Source: Ligilactobacillus aviarius subsp. aviarius DSM 20655 (lineage in GTDB: Bacteria > Bacillota > Bacilli > Lactobacillales > Lactobacillaceae). From it: a stretch of DNA of 64,000 nucleotides. The translations under genes and the position numbers were made by a program. The DNA is taken from NCBI RefSeq assembly GCF_001436315.1, contig NZ_AYZA01000022.1:62447-126446 (forward strand), given 5' to 3'. Numbering within the stretch: the first letter of the stretch is position 1; every line of letters starts with the position of its first letter. Positions 44,511-55,355 of the stretch are shown piece by piece. Below the pieces are notes generated by a model, which did not search any database, had not been told where the DNA came from, and worked only from the letters and a program-made list of their open reading frames with translations.

Positions 44511-44968
44511 TGGAATAAATCCTTTAACGAAAAGTGATGTTTTGAATCTTTTTCATTTGTTGGAGCAGGGGAGGCATTACTCAGCGGATAGCGGAGGGCA
44601 ACATCAACCACTTCAGTATGAATTGCTTGATGCGGAGCGGCAATCACGACCGCCAAATCGGAAGCGGCATGAGGGAGGGTTAAATCAGAACTGCAGGTAA
44701 ATGCCGCATTGGCTGAATTGGCAATTTGAATTAGCCGGCTTAATTGATCCTGATCAACACTGCCATTGATCGTCATTCGGTATTCAGGATGCTCTTCAAG
44801 TTCCTGTTGGATCGCCGGATAATACTTTTCAGAATTCAGCTGCGCAAACGTTACGGTTAGATCGACCCGTTCGCGAAAGGTGCCAAGATATTTGCGCTGT
44901 TCATCAGGTTTTAATTTCGGGGTCCCATACATTCCCTTATTGAGATGTTCTTGTAATTCATCAGTCAT
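44501..44968 (-). CDS. YueI family protein (DUF1694)
   Basis: The 155 residues start ELQEHLNKGMYGTPKLKPDEQRKYLGTFRERV, the DUF1694/YueI signature, with SVDQDQLSRLIQIANSANAAFT following. Function unknown. GGAGG precedes ATG 44968. Confidence 0.85.
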   Translation of the reverse strand: MTDELQEHLNKGMYGTPKLKPDEQRKYLGTFRERVDLTVTFAQLNSEKYYPAIQQELEEHPEYRMTINGSVDQDQLSRLIQIANSANAAFTCSSDLTLPHAASDLAVVIAAPHQAIHTEVVDVALRYPLSNASPAPTNEKDSKHHFSLKDLFHKK

Positions 44969-45005
44969 GGTTCAACCTCCTTTAAGTATCGCTATTATAT
45001 CAGAT

Positions 45006-45042
45006 AAAAAAAGAAGGCTGCAATTGTTGCAGCCTTCCATTT
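45006..45042 (-). terminator. rpsD terminator
   Basis: GAAGGCTGCAA and TTGCAGCCTTC arms; on the minus strand TTTTTTT follows. Confidence 0.85.
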
Positions 45043-45058
45043 AATAATTGATAAATTA

Positions 45059-45664
45059 TTAAAGTTTGTTGTAGTATTCAACGATAAGTGATTCGTCGAT
45101 GTTAGCATCTAATTCGTCACGTTCTGGTAAACGAACTAATGTACCTTCCATCTTGTCTTCGTCAAATGATACGAATGGAGCACGACCAACAACGGCTTCC
45201 AAAGCATCCTTAACGATTTGTAAGTTCTTTGAACGTTCACGTAATGAAATTACTTGACCTGGTTGAACTTCGTATGATGGAATGTCAACGCGCTTGCCAT
45301 CAACGGTAATATGACCGTGGTTAACAAGTTGACGTGCTTGACGACGAGTTGTTGCTAAACCTAAACGGTAAACAACATTGTCTAAGCGTTGTTCCAAAAG
45401 GATCATGAAGTTATCACCGTGTTTACCTTCACGGATCTTGCCGGCACGCTTAAATGTGTTAGCAAATTGACGTTCTGTCATGCCGTACATCATACGTAAC
45501 TTTTGCTTTTCACGCAATTGCATACCGTATTCTGATAACTTCCGACGGCTTTGACCGTGTTGACCTGGGGCGTATGGACGCCGTGCTAATTCTTTACCTG
45601 AGCCTGTAAGGGAGATTCCTAAACGACGTGAAACCTTCCATGATGGACCTGTATAACGAGACAT
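45059..45664 (-). CDS. rpsD: 30S ribosomal protein S4
   Basis: The 201-residue primary 16S rRNA-binding protein begins [23 protein letters not shown]-like and has the S4 domain ([27 protein letters not shown]). Codon use is that of a highly expressed gene. GGAGGAACG lies upstream of ATG 45664. It is monocistronic and preceded by a long structured leader. Confidence 0.98.
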   Translation of the reverse strand: MSRYTGPSWKVSRRLGISLTGSGKELARRPYAPGQHGQSRRKLSEYGMQLREKQKLRMMYGMTERQFANTFKRAGKIREGKHGDNFMILLEQRLDNVVYRLGLATTRRQARQLVNHGHITVDGKRVDIPSYEVQPGQVISLRERSKNLQIVKDALEAVVGRAPFVSFDEDKMEGTLVRLPERDELDANIDESLIVEYYNKL

Positions 45665-45871
45665 AATATCGTTCCTCCAAAAATGTATTTTTTATGGAGT
45701 AAAATAACGGTGCAGACTTAGTATTCGTGCAGTTGATTTTAGACGTTCGCTTTTGCAGCCGAAAAGTTACTTGCAGAACCAAAATGGCAACCAACTGTTG
45801 ACGTTCTTACCGTCTACTGCTGCATTATTTTACACAATTGCCATTGTACCGGTCTGCAGCATGAAAGTCAA
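45665..45871 (-). promoter_or_regulatory. rpsD promoter and structured leader (S4 autoregulation)
   Basis: On the minus strand TTGACT (45871-45866), 17 bases, TACAAT (45848-45843). The leader of about 170 nt before ATG 45664 has GC-rich paired segments (GCAGCAGTAGACGGTAAGAACGTC, shown in parts) and matches the position of the S4 leader by which S4 represses its own mRNA in Firmicutes. The exact Rfam class is not determined. Confidence 0.65.
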
Positions 45872-46011
45872 TGGCTGACTTTGAATTTATTTATAATTAA
45901 ACATTTTAATAGGAATGCCCGTTTATATGGTATAATTATGGAGAATGAAATTAGTGGTTATTTTAAATAAGAATTGATTCAAATAATTGTACGGATGAAG
46001 GATGGGATTTT

Positions 46012-47730
46012 ATGGTTATCTTTTTGATTTCACTAATTATTATTGCGTTAGTGATCTACTTAGGGGTGTACTTGTTTAAACGCCATAAAGCAAAGCAGAT
46101 TGAGGTTTACCAAGCAAAGGTAAATGAAATCACGGGAAATTCACTTGAAAAAGAACTGGCTGAAATTAGTAAATTGAATTTATCGGGTGACAGCTTAACC
46201 GAATTTGAAAAGGTTGATAAGGATTACCGGGAAATCATCAACCGCAAACTTCCTGAAATTTCAGAATTGTTGAATGATTTGCGTGAATTGAACCAGCACT
46301 ATCAATTTGGACGAATCAATCATGAATTGAAAGATGTTGACGAAAAGTTAAGCGGAACCGCTGCTCAATTTGAAAAGATCAAGGAAGAATTGAAGAATAT
46401 CCGCAAAGTTACGGAAGAACATCAAAAAGCAGTTGAAGAATTAAGCGAAAAGTATAAGGATCTGCGGAAGACACTTCTTGCTAAGAGCTTTTCATTTGGT
46501 CCAAGCAGTGACAAACTTGAAGAACAACTTGGCGAATTGGAACAGCAGTTCAACGATTATACGAAGTTAATGGAAAGCGGCGATTACGTTAAATCAGCAA
46601 AACCACTTTCAGATTTACAAGATGCAACCGCTGAAATGGAAGAAAAGGTGGAAAAGATTCCGCCAATCTTTAAAAACTTAAAGAGCGTTTTCCCTGATCA
46701 ACTCAAGGAATTAAACAGCGCTGTTGATCAGCTGTTAAAGGAAAAGTATGTTTTCCACGAAGATTTGAAAAAGAAACTTGCTGATCTCCAAAAGATGGTC
46801 GATAAGAACTTCGAAAACCTAAAGAAGGTCGATTTGAAGAATGCAACGAAGCTTGATGAAAAGCTCACAACGGATATCGACAAGGTATATGATGAAATTG
46901 ATCAAGAATATCGGGCACGCAAGGTTGTTGAAAAGAACTACAACTACTATCAAGACTTTGTTGAGCATGCAGAACGACAAGAACATGAACTCCTGATTGA
47001 CTTGGATCGGTTATCGCAAAATTATGAATTGACGCATAATGAATTTGAGGATGCCCATGACCTTCAAGTTCAAATTCAGGCAATTCGGAAAGACTTTGAT
47101 AACTTTACGAAGCAACGCTCAGAAGGCGTGATCTATTCCGATGAATTGAAACGGCAAAAAGATAACATTGATAAGCTGACAAAGATTGAAAAGAAGCAAA
47201 AAGAAATCAATGACGGGGTTTCAAATCTTTGGAAAGAAGAAAAGGAAGCCCAAAAGGCCGTCCAAGGATTCGACCTTGAAATTCACCGGATGCGCCGGGA
47301 TGTTGAAAAGTTGAATTTACCTGGGCTTTCACGGGAATATACGGATTATTTCTTTAAGGTGAGCGATGAAATCGAAAACCTTGATGATGCACTTGGTCAA
47401 ATTCAAATCAATATGGATGAAATTACGAAGGCATTGATCAATACGCAATCTGATTTAGATGTTTTAGGTGATAAGACCAAAGAAATCATTGATTGCGCAA
47501 CGTTGTCTGAAGAATTCTTACAATATGCCAACCGTTACCGGACCCGGTATCCGGAAGTTGAAGAAGCATACAAGAAGGCAAGTCAACTATTCAATAAAGA
47601 ATACAATTACGTTGATGCACTTGATACGATTTCAAATGCAGTTGAAGAGGTTGAACCGGGAGCATATAAACGAATTACCGATGATTATGAATCACGGGAA
47701 CAAGCTCAACGGCAATATCCAATGAATTAA
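46012..47730 (+). CDS. ezrA: Septation ring formation regulator EzrA
   Basis: The 572 residues have a single N-terminal membrane anchor (about 2-22) followed by spectrin-like coiled-coil repeats over the whole cytoplasmic part, the EzrA layout. It inhibits and positions FtsZ rings. Its own promoter (TATAAT near 45932) and a terminator (GCGGCATTTGCCGC then T7, 47728-47762) flank it. Confidence 0.93.
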   Translation: MVIFLISLIIIALVIYLGVYLFKRHKAKQIEVYQAKVNEITGNSLEKELAEISKLNLSGDSLTEFEKVDKDYREIINRKLPEISELLNDLRELNQHYQFGRINHELKDVDEKLSGTAAQFEKIKEELKNIRKVTEEHQKAVEELSEKYKDLRKTLLAKSFSFGPSSDKLEEQLGELEQQFNDYTKLMESGDYVKSAKPLSDLQDATAEMEEKVEKIPPIFKNLKSVFPDQLKELNSAVDQLLKEKYVFHEDLKKKLADLQKMVDKNFENLKKVDLKNATKLDEKLTTDIDKVYDEIDQEYRARKVVEKNYNYYQDFVEHAERQEHELLIDLDRLSQNYELTHNEFEDAHDLQVQIQAIRKDFDNFTKQRSEGVIYSDELKRQKDNIDKLTKIEKKQKEINDGVSNLWKEEKEAQKAVQGFDLEIHRMRRDVEKLNLPGLSREYTDYFFKVSDEIENLDDALGQIQINMDEITKALINTQSDLDVLGDKTKEIIDCATLSEEFLQYANRYRTRYPEVEEAYKKASQLFNKEYNYVDALDTISNAVEEVEPGAYKRITDDYESREQAQRQYPMN

Positions 47731-47762
47731 AAAATTGCGGCATTTGCCGCAATTTTTTTGTA
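47730..47762 (+). terminator. ezrA terminator
   Basis: AAATTGCGGC and GCCGCAATTT arms with seven T. Confidence 0.85.
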
Positions 47763-47900
47763 TTGAAAGGTTAACGGATAATCGGTTGAATCAAGGCTGA
47801 CGCCGTTTTTCCCTTTACAAAAAATTAGTAAGATGATTAAATTAGTTACGAGTCGTACCAGAATAAATGTAAATAAAATTTTAACGGAAAGGATAATTCG

Positions 47901-49049
47901 ATGATATATTTTGATAACAGTGCAACCACCAAAATGGATCCGTCAGTTTTGCAAACGTATGACGCGGTTTGTCAAAATATCTGGGGAAATTCATCATCGC
48001 TTCACTCATGGGGCGAAAAGGCTTTTAACCTCCTTGAACAGTCACGGAAGCAAATTGCTGATTTGATGGATTGTTATCCGGATGAGATCTATTTTACAAG
48101 TGGTGGAACAGAAAGTGATAATTGGGCAATTAAGGGAACCGCAATGGAAAAACGCCCATACGGAAAGCACATTATTACGTCAAGCGTTGAACATGCTGCT
48201 GTCATGAATAGCATGAAACACCTTGAAAAAATGGGTTTTGATGTGACTTATCTGCCGGTCGATGATGAAGGCCGGGTTTCACCCGAAGATGTGCGTAAGG
48301 CAATTCGGAAAGATACGATTTTAGTTTCAATTATGGCAATTAATAACGAAATTGGAACGATTCAGCCAATTGAAGAAATTGCTGAAATTTTAAATGATTA
48401 TCCGAAGATTCATTTTCACGTTGATTCTGTTCAAGCAATTGGCAAGGGGGTCGAAAAGCTGATTCGGAATCCGCGGGTCGATTTCCTTGCATTTTCAGGT
48501 CATAAATTCCATGCGCCGCGGGGAACAGGTTTTATGTACAAAAAGCGCGGCCGGATGGTTCAACCGCTGATCGATGGCGGTGGCCAGGAAAAGAATTTAC
48601 GGGGTGGAACGGAAAACCTGCCAGCAATTGCCGGAATGGCTAAGGCGCTTCGGCTTTTGATGGAAGATGAAGATCAAAAGGTTGCCCATCAACGGGCAAT
48701 TAAAGATCGAATTTATCAGCATATCAGTCAATTTGATAAAGTGCATATTTTCTCAAAGAATGATGAAACGTTTGCGCCGCATATTTTATGCTTCACAATT
48801 GATGGCGTTCGCGGTGAATCGATCGTACATGCCTTTGAAAAATATAATATCTATATTTCAACGACGAGCGCTTGTTCATCAAAGAAGGGTGACATTGCGG
48901 GAACATTAGCTGCAATGAAGGTTCCTGAAAAGATTGCAACGTCAGCGGTTCGGGTCAGTCTTGATGAACATAATACCCTTGAAGAAGCGGATGAATTCAA
49001 TCGCGTTTTCGATAAATTATATGAAGAATTTAAAATGATCAACTCATAA
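47901..49049 (+). CDS. Cysteine desulfurase, NifS/IscS type
   Basis: The 382-residue PLP enzyme has lysine K202 in FSGHKFHAPRGTG and active Cys C325 in STTSACSSKKG. Next to thiI it is probably the NifZ-type sulfur donor for 4-thiouridine in tRNA, as in B. subtilis, rather than a general Fe-S enzyme. Confidence 0.92.
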   Translation: MIYFDNSATTKMDPSVLQTYDAVCQNIWGNSSSLHSWGEKAFNLLEQSRKQIADLMDCYPDEIYFTSGGTESDNWAIKGTAMEKRPYGKHIITSSVEHAAVMNSMKHLEKMGFDVTYLPVDDEGRVSPEDVRKAIRKDTILVSIMAINNEIGTIQPIEEIAEILNDYPKIHFHVDSVQAIGKGVEKLIRNPRVDFLAFSGHKFHAPRGTGFMYKKRGRMVQPLIDGGGQEKNLRGGTENLPAIAGMAKALRLLMEDEDQKVAHQRAIKDRIYQHISQFDKVHIFSKNDETFAPHILCFTIDGVRGESIVHAFEKYNIYISTTSACSSKKGDIAGTLAAMKVPEKIATSAVRVSLDEHNTLEEADEFNRVFDKLYEEFKMINS

Positions 49050-49061
49050 TGGAGGACTTTG

Positions 49062-50279
49062 ATGCAGTATTCAGAAATTATGGTTCGCTACGGTGAACTT
49101 TCAACGAAAGGAAAGAACCGCAAAAATTTTATTGACCGGTTAGGATACAATGTTCGCCAAGCATTGCATGAATTTCCAGATTTAAAAATTGCGGCCCATC
49201 GTGATCGGATGCATATCCAATTAAACGGTGAAGATTCAGAAAAGGTAATGGCCCGGTTAGGCCAAGTTTTTGGAATTCAAAACTTTTCGCCATCTGTAAA
49301 AGTTGAACGGGATGTTAAAAAAGTTCAAGCAATGGCAATTGAAATGATGAAGGAAAAATATCATCCCGGATTAACGTTTAAGATCAATACCCGGCGTTCA
49401 GATCATAAGTTTAAGTATGATACAAATGCGATGAATGATCTTTTAGGCGGCACGATTTTACAGGCCTTTGACGATATTCACGTTAAAATGAAAGATCCAG
49501 ATGTAACGTTGAGATGTGAAGTCCGGCCGGATGGAATTTTCCTATCATATGGAAAAATCAATGGTGCTGGCGGATTGCCGGTTGGAACGGCAGGTAAGGC
49601 AATGTTGATGTTATCTGGCGGGATCGACTCACCAGTTGCAGGTTACCTTGCAATGAAGCGGGGAGTTGCCATTGAAATGGTCCACTTTTTCAGCCCGCCA
49701 TATACCAGTGAACAAGCATTGAATAAGGCAAAGCAATTAACTGCCAAATTGGCACCGTATGTTGGAACGATCAAATTTATTCAGGTTCCATTTACGGAAA
49801 TCCAAGAAACGATTAAACATGAAGTCCCAGAAGGATATTTGATGACGATTCAACGGCGCTTTATGTTGCGGCTAGCCGAAAAGATTGCCAAAATGCGGAA
49901 AGGGCTTGCCATTTTTAACGGTGAAGCCTTAGGTCAAGTTGCGTCGCAAACGCTTGAAAGTATGGCAGCAATCAATGATGTCACCACAATGCCGGTTTTA
50001 CGACCAGTTCTTTCAATGGATAAGAACGAAATCATTGAAATCGCTCAAAAAATCGACACGTTTGACTTATCGATCCAACCATTTGAAGACTGCTGTACCG
50101 TTTTTGCACCGCCAGCTCCAAAGACTAAGCCGCGGATCGATCGGGCACGTCAATATGAAGAACGCTTAGATGTTGATGGCCTGATCCAACGGGCAATGGA
50201 TGGCATTCAAATTACTGAGATCAACAGTTCAGATGAATTTATGAACGCAAATGAAGAAAGCTTTGCCGAACTCCTGTAA
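49062..50279 (+). CDS. thiI: tRNA 4-thiouridine synthase ThiI
   Basis: The start is ATG 49062 ([17 protein letters not shown]) behind GGAGG (49050-49054). The 405 residues have an NFLD/THUMP region (1-165) and a PP-loop SGGIDSP (185-191). The rhodanese domain of E. coli ThiI is absent, as usual in Firmicutes. It follows the desulfurase by 12 bases. Confidence 0.95.
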   Translation: MQYSEIMVRYGELSTKGKNRKNFIDRLGYNVRQALHEFPDLKIAAHRDRMHIQLNGEDSEKVMARLGQVFGIQNFSPSVKVERDVKKVQAMAIEMMKEKYHPGLTFKINTRRSDHKFKYDTNAMNDLLGGTILQAFDDIHVKMKDPDVTLRCEVRPDGIFLSYGKINGAGGLPVGTAGKAMLMLSGGIDSPVAGYLAMKRGVAIEMVHFFSPPYTSEQALNKAKQLTAKLAPYVGTIKFIQVPFTEIQETIKHEVPEGYLMTIQRRFMLRLAEKIAKMRKGLAIFNGEALGQVASQTLESMAAINDVTTMPVLRPVLSMDKNEIIEIAQKIDTFDLSIQPFEDCCTVFAPPAPKTKPRIDRARQYEERLDVDGLIQRAMDGIQITEINSSDEFMNANEESFAELL

Positions 50280-50284
50280 TCTGC

Positions 50285-50313
50285 TTGACGATTATTGAAT
50301 TGCAGATTAGAAT
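50285..50313 (+). promoter_or_regulatory. valS promoter
   Basis: TTGACG (50285-50290), 17 bases, TAGAAT (50308-50313). Confidence 0.8.
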
Positions 50314-50319
50314 ACAACT

Positions 50320-50560
50320 ATAAGCAGAGAACAAGAGGGATATTCGATGTTCATTTTCCAGAGAAGACGGCGGTTGCGAAAGTCGAAATGAACCGGGTAT
50401 TTGTAGCTTGGGAGCTGTTATTCTGAACGGATATTAAGAATAACCGGACTGGCTGACAGTTCGTTATCATTAATCAGCTAAGCGGAAAGTGAATTAGTTC
50501 ACTTTCAATTTAGGTGGTACCACGGCATTGTCGTCCTATGTGACGGCAATGCTTTTTTAT
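50320..50560 (+). promoter_or_regulatory. T-box riboswitch controlling valS
   Basis: The leader holds AGGTGGTACCACG (50513-50525), the T-box sequence that pairs with the tRNA acceptor end. A terminator follows (GCATTGTCGTC 50526-50536, GACGGCAATGC 50543-50553, T6). Uncharged tRNA-Val should favour the antiterminator. The stem I region is about 50322-50430; GTA occurs twice within GGGTATTTGTAGC (50396-50408), a possible specifier, not proven. Confidence 0.92.
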
Positions 50561-50599
50561 ATCCGCCAGTAAAAATTTAAAAGTGAAAGGAATCGACCG

Positions 50600-53266
50600 A
50601 TGAGAGAAATCGATATGTCAACCAAGTACGATCCAAAAGAGGTTGAACCGGGTCGTTACGAAAAATGGGTTAAAGATGGCGTTTTTAAGCCAAGTGGCGA
50701 TAAAAAGGCTAAGCCGTATTCAATTGTTATTCCCCCGCCAAATGTTACCGGAAAGCTGCATTTAGGCCATGCATGGGATAACACGTTACAAGATATGCTG
50801 ATTCGGCAAAAACGGATGCAAGGTTACGACACATTATGGGTTCCAGGAACTGACCACGCGGGAATTGCAACTCAAGCAAAGGTTGAAGCTCAATTGCGTG
50901 AAGAAGGCGTTACCCGTTACGACCTTGGCCGTGAAAAATTTGTGGAAAAGGTTTGGGATTGGGTTCACGAATACAGTGACATTATCCACAAACAATGGGC
51001 AAAGATGGGAATCTCTGTTGATTATGACCGCGAACGGTTTACTTTAGACGATGGATTATCAAAGGCTGTTCGGAAAGTCTTTGTTGATTTATACAATAAA
51101 GGCTTGATCTACCGGGGCGAATACATCATTAACTGGGATCCGCAAGCTCGGACTGCCCTATCAGATATTGAAGTTATCCACCAAGATGACGAAGGGGCAT
51201 TTTACCACGTTAAATATCCATTTGTTGATGAAGACTACACCTTCAACGGCAAACACTACATTGAAATTGCAACGACCCGGCCGGAAACAATGTTTGGGGA
51301 CGTTGCGGTTGCGGTCAACCCAAGTGATGAACGGTACAAGGAATTAGTCGGCAAGGAAGTTGTATTGCCGCTCCAAGGTCGGCACATTCCAATTATTGCT
51401 GATCAATACGTTGATCCAGAATTTGGAACCGGAATGGTTAAGATCACTCCTGCCCACGACCCGAACGACTTTAAAGTTGGTAACCGGCATAACTTGAAGC
51501 GCATCAACACAATGAATGAAGATGCAACGATGAATGAAAATGCTGGCAAGTATGAAGGCATGGATCGGTTTGAAGCCCGGAAGGCAATCGTTAAGGATCT
51601 TCAAGACGAAGGTTACATGTTGAAGATCGAACCAATCGTTCACAGTGTTGGTCACTCAGAACGGACCGGAGTTCAAGTTGAAGCCCGGTTGTCAACGCAA
51701 TGGTTCGTTAAGATGAAGCCGTTAGCTGAAATGGCATTGAAGAACCAAAAAGATGGCGACAAGGTCAACTTTGTTCCAAAGCGGTTTGAACATACCTGGA
51801 ACCAATGGATGGAAAACATCCACGACTGGGTTATCTCACGTCAATTATGGTGGGGTCACCGGATTCCAGCATGGTATAACAAGCAAACCGGCGAAACATA
51901 TGTTGGCATGGAAGCTCCTGAAGATGCCGAAAACTGGGAACAAGATCCAGATGTTTTAGATACATGGTTCAGTAGTGCATTATGGCCATTTTCAACAATG
52001 GGCTGGCCAGATACGGATGCCGAAGACTTTAAGCGTTACTTCCCAACAAGTACTTTAGTTACAGGATACGATATCATCTTCTTCTGGGTATCACGGATGA
52101 TTTTCCAAAGTCTTGAATTTACTGGCAAGACACCATTTAAGAACGTTGTTTTGCACGGTTTGATTCGGGATGAACAAGGTCGGAAGATGAGTAAGTCACT
52201 TGGAAACGGAATCGATCCAATGGACGTTATCGATAAGTATGGAACGGACGCATTACGGTGGTTCTTAACAACTGGTTCAACGCCAGGTCAAGATATTCGC
52301 TTCTCATACCAAAAAATGGATGGCGCATGGAACTTTATTAACAAGATTTGGAATGCCAGCCGGTTCGTAATCATGAACCTTGATGAAGATACCAAGGCTG
52401 AATTACCACCGAAGGAAGAATGGCAATTAGCTGATAAATGGATCATCAGCCGGTTGAACGACACAGTCAAAGATGTTATTCACTTCTTTGATACCTTTGA
52501 ATTTGGTGAAGCTGGCCGGGCAATGTACAACTTTATCTGGAATGACTTCTGTGATTGGTACATTGAAATGGCTAAGGAAAACTTGAATGGTTCTGATGAA
52601 AAGTTAAAGAAGAACACCCAAGCAATTCTTTGCTATGTACTTGACCAAACATTACGGCTCCTTCACCCAGTAATTCCATTTGTAACCGAAAAGATCTGGT
52701 TAACGATGCCGCATGAAGGCAAATCAATCGTGGTTGCAAAGTATCCTGAAATTCACGCTGAATTTGATGATCAAGATGCTGAACGGCAAATGGAAAACTT
52801 GATTGAATTGATCAAGTCTGTTCGGAACAGCCGGGCAGAAGTAAATGCTCCAATGTCATCGGCAATTGATATTTTAATTAAGACGAAGGACGACGAAACC
52901 AAGAAGATCTTCGAAGACAATGTTGATTACATTCAACGTTTCTGTCATCCAAAACACTTAGAAATCAATGCGGATGTTGAAGCTCCTGCATTGGCAATGA
53001 CATCGGTGATCACCGGGGCCGAAGTTTATTTACCGCTTGCTGATTTGATTGATTTGAACGAAGAAATCAAACGGCTTCAAGGCGAAGCAGCTAAACTTGA
53101 AAAGGAAGTTGCACGCGGTGAAAAGAAACTGGGCAATGAAAAGTTTGTTGCCAATGCACCAGAAGCAGTGGTTGGTAAGGAACGTGAAAAACTTGCGAAC
53201 TACAAGGAAAAACTTGCATCAACCAATGATCGGATCAGCCAATTACAAGCTGAATTGGATAAATAA
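50600..53266 (+). CDS. valS: Valine--tRNA ligase
   Basis: The 888-residue class I synthetase has HLGH (54-57), KMSKS (529-533), an editing domain and a C-terminal coiled coil (about 825-888). The start at ATG 50600 has AAAGGA upstream; ATG 50615 is an alternative. It is controlled by the T-box. Confidence 0.97.
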   Translation: MREIDMSTKYDPKEVEPGRYEKWVKDGVFKPSGDKKAKPYSIVIPPPNVTGKLHLGHAWDNTLQDMLIRQKRMQGYDTLWVPGTDHAGIATQAKVEAQLREEGVTRYDLGREKFVEKVWDWVHEYSDIIHKQWAKMGISVDYDRERFTLDDGLSKAVRKVFVDLYNKGLIYRGEYIINWDPQARTALSDIEVIHQDDEGAFYHVKYPFVDEDYTFNGKHYIEIATTRPETMFGDVAVAVNPSDERYKELVGKEVVLPLQGRHIPIIADQYVDPEFGTGMVKITPAHDPNDFKVGNRHNLKRINTMNEDATMNENAGKYEGMDRFEARKAIVKDLQDEGYMLKIEPIVHSVGHSERTGVQVEARLSTQWFVKMKPLAEMALKNQKDGDKVNFVPKRFEHTWNQWMENIHDWVISRQLWWGHRIPAWYNKQTGETYVGMEAPEDAENWEQDPDVLDTWFSSALWPFSTMGWPDTDAEDFKRYFPTSTLVTGYDIIFFWVSRMIFQSLEFTGKTPFKNVVLHGLIRDEQGRKMSKSLGNGIDPMDVIDKYGTDALRWFLTTGSTPGQDIRFSYQKMDGAWNFINKIWNASRFVIMNLDEDTKAELPPKEEWQLADKWIISRLNDTVKDVIHFFDTFEFGEAGRAMYNFIWNDFCDWYIEMAKENLNGSDEKLKKNTQAILCYVLDQTLRLLHPVIPFVTEKIWLTMPHEGKSIVVAKYPEIHAEFDDQDAERQMENLIELIKSVRNSRAEVNAPMSSAIDILIKTKDDETKKIFEDNVDYIQRFCHPKHLEINADVEAPALAMTSVITGAEVYLPLADLIDLNEEIKRLQGEAAKLEKEVARGEKKLGNEKFVANAPEAVVGKEREKLANYKEKLASTNDRISQLQAELDK

Positions 53267-53271
53267 TTTGA

Positions 53272-53303
53272 AAGAGAAGATTGAAGTTCAATCTTCTCTT
53301 TTT
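53272..53303 (+). terminator. valS terminator
   Basis: AGAGAAGATTGAA and TTCAATCTTCTCT arms with TTTT. It also shows that folC cannot start at the upstream ATG at 53281. Confidence 0.85.
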
Positions 53304-53340
53304 ATATAATGAAGGAAATGATACAAGAAGGGGATTCAGC

Positions 53341-54669
53341 GTGAAACAGTTAACTTATCAGGATGCCTTGGCGTTTATTCACGGCCGGACGAAATTCAAA
53401 AAGATTCCGACGCTTGACCGAATGCGGGATTTTTGCAAGCGGTTAGGTGATCCGCAACGAAACCTTAAGATGATTCATGTAACGGGAACCAATGGAAAGG
53501 GGTCAACGACGGCCTACATTCGGCAACTTTTAATTGAAAACGGATTTAAGGTTGGTTCGTTTACCTCACCATTCATTATTAAGTTCAATGACCGCATTTG
53601 CATTAACGGTGAAATGATTCCGGATGATGATTTAGTTCAAATGGTAAGTGAAATCCAGCCAATTGTTGCGCAAATGGATGATGATTGGGCCGACCGTGGC
53701 GGCGGGCCGACCGAATTTGAAATCGATACGGCAATTATGTTCAAGTATTTTACAGAGCAACAAGTTGATTATGCGGTGATTGAAGTTGGACTAGGTGGAA
53801 CATATGATTCAACAAATGTTATCCAGCCATTGGTATCGGTTATTACTGGAGTAGCGAAGGATCATTTAAAGTATCTTGGTCCGACATTGCAAGACGTTGC
53901 CCGAAATAAAGCGGGAATAATTAAGCAGGATACGCCGGTGGTGGTTGCGGATCTGCCAGATGATCTTTTTGCAGTCATTACGGAAAAAGCACAGCGGATG
54001 AATGCTCCCGTATATAAGGTTAATGACCAAATCAAAACAACGTTGCTACCCAATAACGTTTGGGGTGAAAACTTTAATTATGATTTTGGTGAAAATCATC
54101 TTAAAAATCTGCATCTCGAAATGATGGGGGATTACCAAGTTTCGAACGCGGCTTTGGCAATTACGGCAGTTGAGCTGCTGGCTGAAAGCGAACATTGGAA
54201 TTTGCAAGATGCCTATGTTAAGCGGGCGCTTGCCCAAATGAGGTGGCCCGGAAGATTTGAACGCGTAAATGAATCACCGCTGATTGTTTTAGACGGGGCA
54301 CACAACATTCAGGCGATCAAAAAGATTGCAAAACTATTAAAGGACCGGTTCCATGATCGGCAGATTCACATCATTACGTCGATTTTGGCTGATAAGCAAC
54401 CGAAAGAGATGCTGACGGAACTGTTGAAACTGGCAAACGTTGAAATTACGGTGACCCGTTTCAATAGTCCACGCCCGGTCATCGATCCGCAAAAGGTCAA
54501 AGAAGAATTTCCGCAAGTGAGTGCTGCTGCCCAGTGGCAACAGGCGTTGGTTGATACAGTCCAAACGATGGATGAAGATGATGTTTTGCTGTTTACCGGA
54601 TCGCTTTACTTTATTTCAGAAGTGCGCCATTACTTTGTAAATGATGAGGAGAATGAAAATGAAAATTGA
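53341..54669 (+). CDS. folC: Folylpolyglutamate synthase / dihydrofolate synthase
   Basis: The chosen start is GTG 53341 (MKQLTYQDALAFIHG) with AAGAAGGGG upstream. The 442 residues are of the Mur ligase fold with GTNGKGS (49-55) and DGAHN. It adds glutamates to folates. It is first in the run folC-HAD-radC. Confidence 0.95.
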   Translation: MKQLTYQDALAFIHGRTKFKKIPTLDRMRDFCKRLGDPQRNLKMIHVTGTNGKGSTTAYIRQLLIENGFKVGSFTSPFIIKFNDRICINGEMIPDDDLVQMVSEIQPIVAQMDDDWADRGGGPTEFEIDTAIMFKYFTEQQVDYAVIEVGLGGTYDSTNVIQPLVSVITGVAKDHLKYLGPTLQDVARNKAGIIKQDTPVVVADLPDDLFAVITEKAQRMNAPVYKVNDQIKTTLLPNNVWGENFNYDFGENHLKNLHLEMMGDYQVSNAALAITAVELLAESEHWNLQDAYVKRALAQMRWPGRFERVNESPLIVLDGAHNIQAIKKIAKLLKDRFHDRQIHIITSILADKQPKEMLTELLKLANVEITVTRFNSPRPVIDPQKVKEEFPQVSAAAQWQQALVDTVQTMDEDDVLLFTGSLYFISEVRHYFVNDEENENEN

Positions 54670-55312
54670 TGCAATGATCTTTGATATGGATGGGGTCGTA
54701 TACGACTCTGAAAAGATGTATTTTGCTGCTGACCAAAAAGCAGCTCAAAAATTGGGATTTGAATTTACATTTGATTACTATAAACAGTTTATCGGTGGCG
54801 GTTATGATCTAATGTATAACCAGATGGTTGCAGATTACGGCGATCCTGAATTGATCAAACGTTTTTTGGAATTAAGCCGGGATGAAATCCTTCCGGTCGT
54901 AAAAGAAGGAATGTTGAAATTTAAACCGGGTTTCTTAGATTTAGCTCGCTATTTAGAAGATCATCAAATTCCATATGGATTGGCTTCAAGCAATTATCGG
55001 GAAGATATTGACTTTTACCTTAAAGAAACGAATTTTGAAAACCGATTCGATTTTATTGTTTCAGCGAATGATGTTCAAAAGGCCAAACCTTCACCGGCAA
55101 TTTTCTTAAGAGCATGGGAAAAGGCGGGGCGGCCAGCCAAAGAAAAAACGATCATCATTGAAGATTCAACCAATGGAATCAAGGCGGCTAACCGGGCTGA
55201 AATTCCAGTAATTATGGTGCCGGACTACATTCAACCGGAAGAGTTTGAACGGAAACACACGTTAACGATTCAACCGGACTTAAATGCAGTGATCGATTTT
55301 ATTAAAGATTAA
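54659..55312 (+). CDS. HAD superfamily hydrolase, phosphatase/phosphoglucomutase-like
   Basis: The start is ATG 54659 (MKIDAMIFDMDGVVYDSEK) with GAGGAG at 54646-54651; it overlaps folC by 11 bases. The 217 residues have DxD (DMD), a Ser/Thr step (LASSNYR), K (KAKPSP) and EDSTNGIKAA. Substrate unknown. Confidence 0.88.
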   Translation: MKIDAMIFDMDGVVYDSEKMYFAADQKAAQKLGFEFTFDYYKQFIGGGYDLMYNQMVADYGDPELIKRFLELSRDEILPVVKEGMLKFKPGFLDLARYLEDHQIPYGLASSNYREDIDFYLKETNFENRFDFIVSANDVQKAKPSPAIFLRAWEKAGRPAKEKTIIIEDSTNGIKAANRAEIPVIMVPDYIQPEEFERKHTLTIQPDLNAVIDFIKD

Positions 55313-55317
55313 AAATA

Positions 55318-55353
55318 ACCTCCATTTGCGAATTTGTAAATGGAGGTGTTTTT
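55318..55353 (+). terminator. Hairpin that also masks the radC ribosome site
   Basis: ACCTCCATTT (55318-55327) pairs perfectly with AAATGGAGGT (55338-55347), followed by GTTTTT. The right arm contains GGAGGT, the only ribosome site for radC (ATG 55356). Confidence 0.7.
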
Positions 55354-55355
55354 GA

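Noticed and set aside
53281-53340. Upstream start for folC giving 20 extra residues
   Set aside because: The extra codons lie in the valS terminator, and the family start is at GTG 53341 with its own ribosome site.
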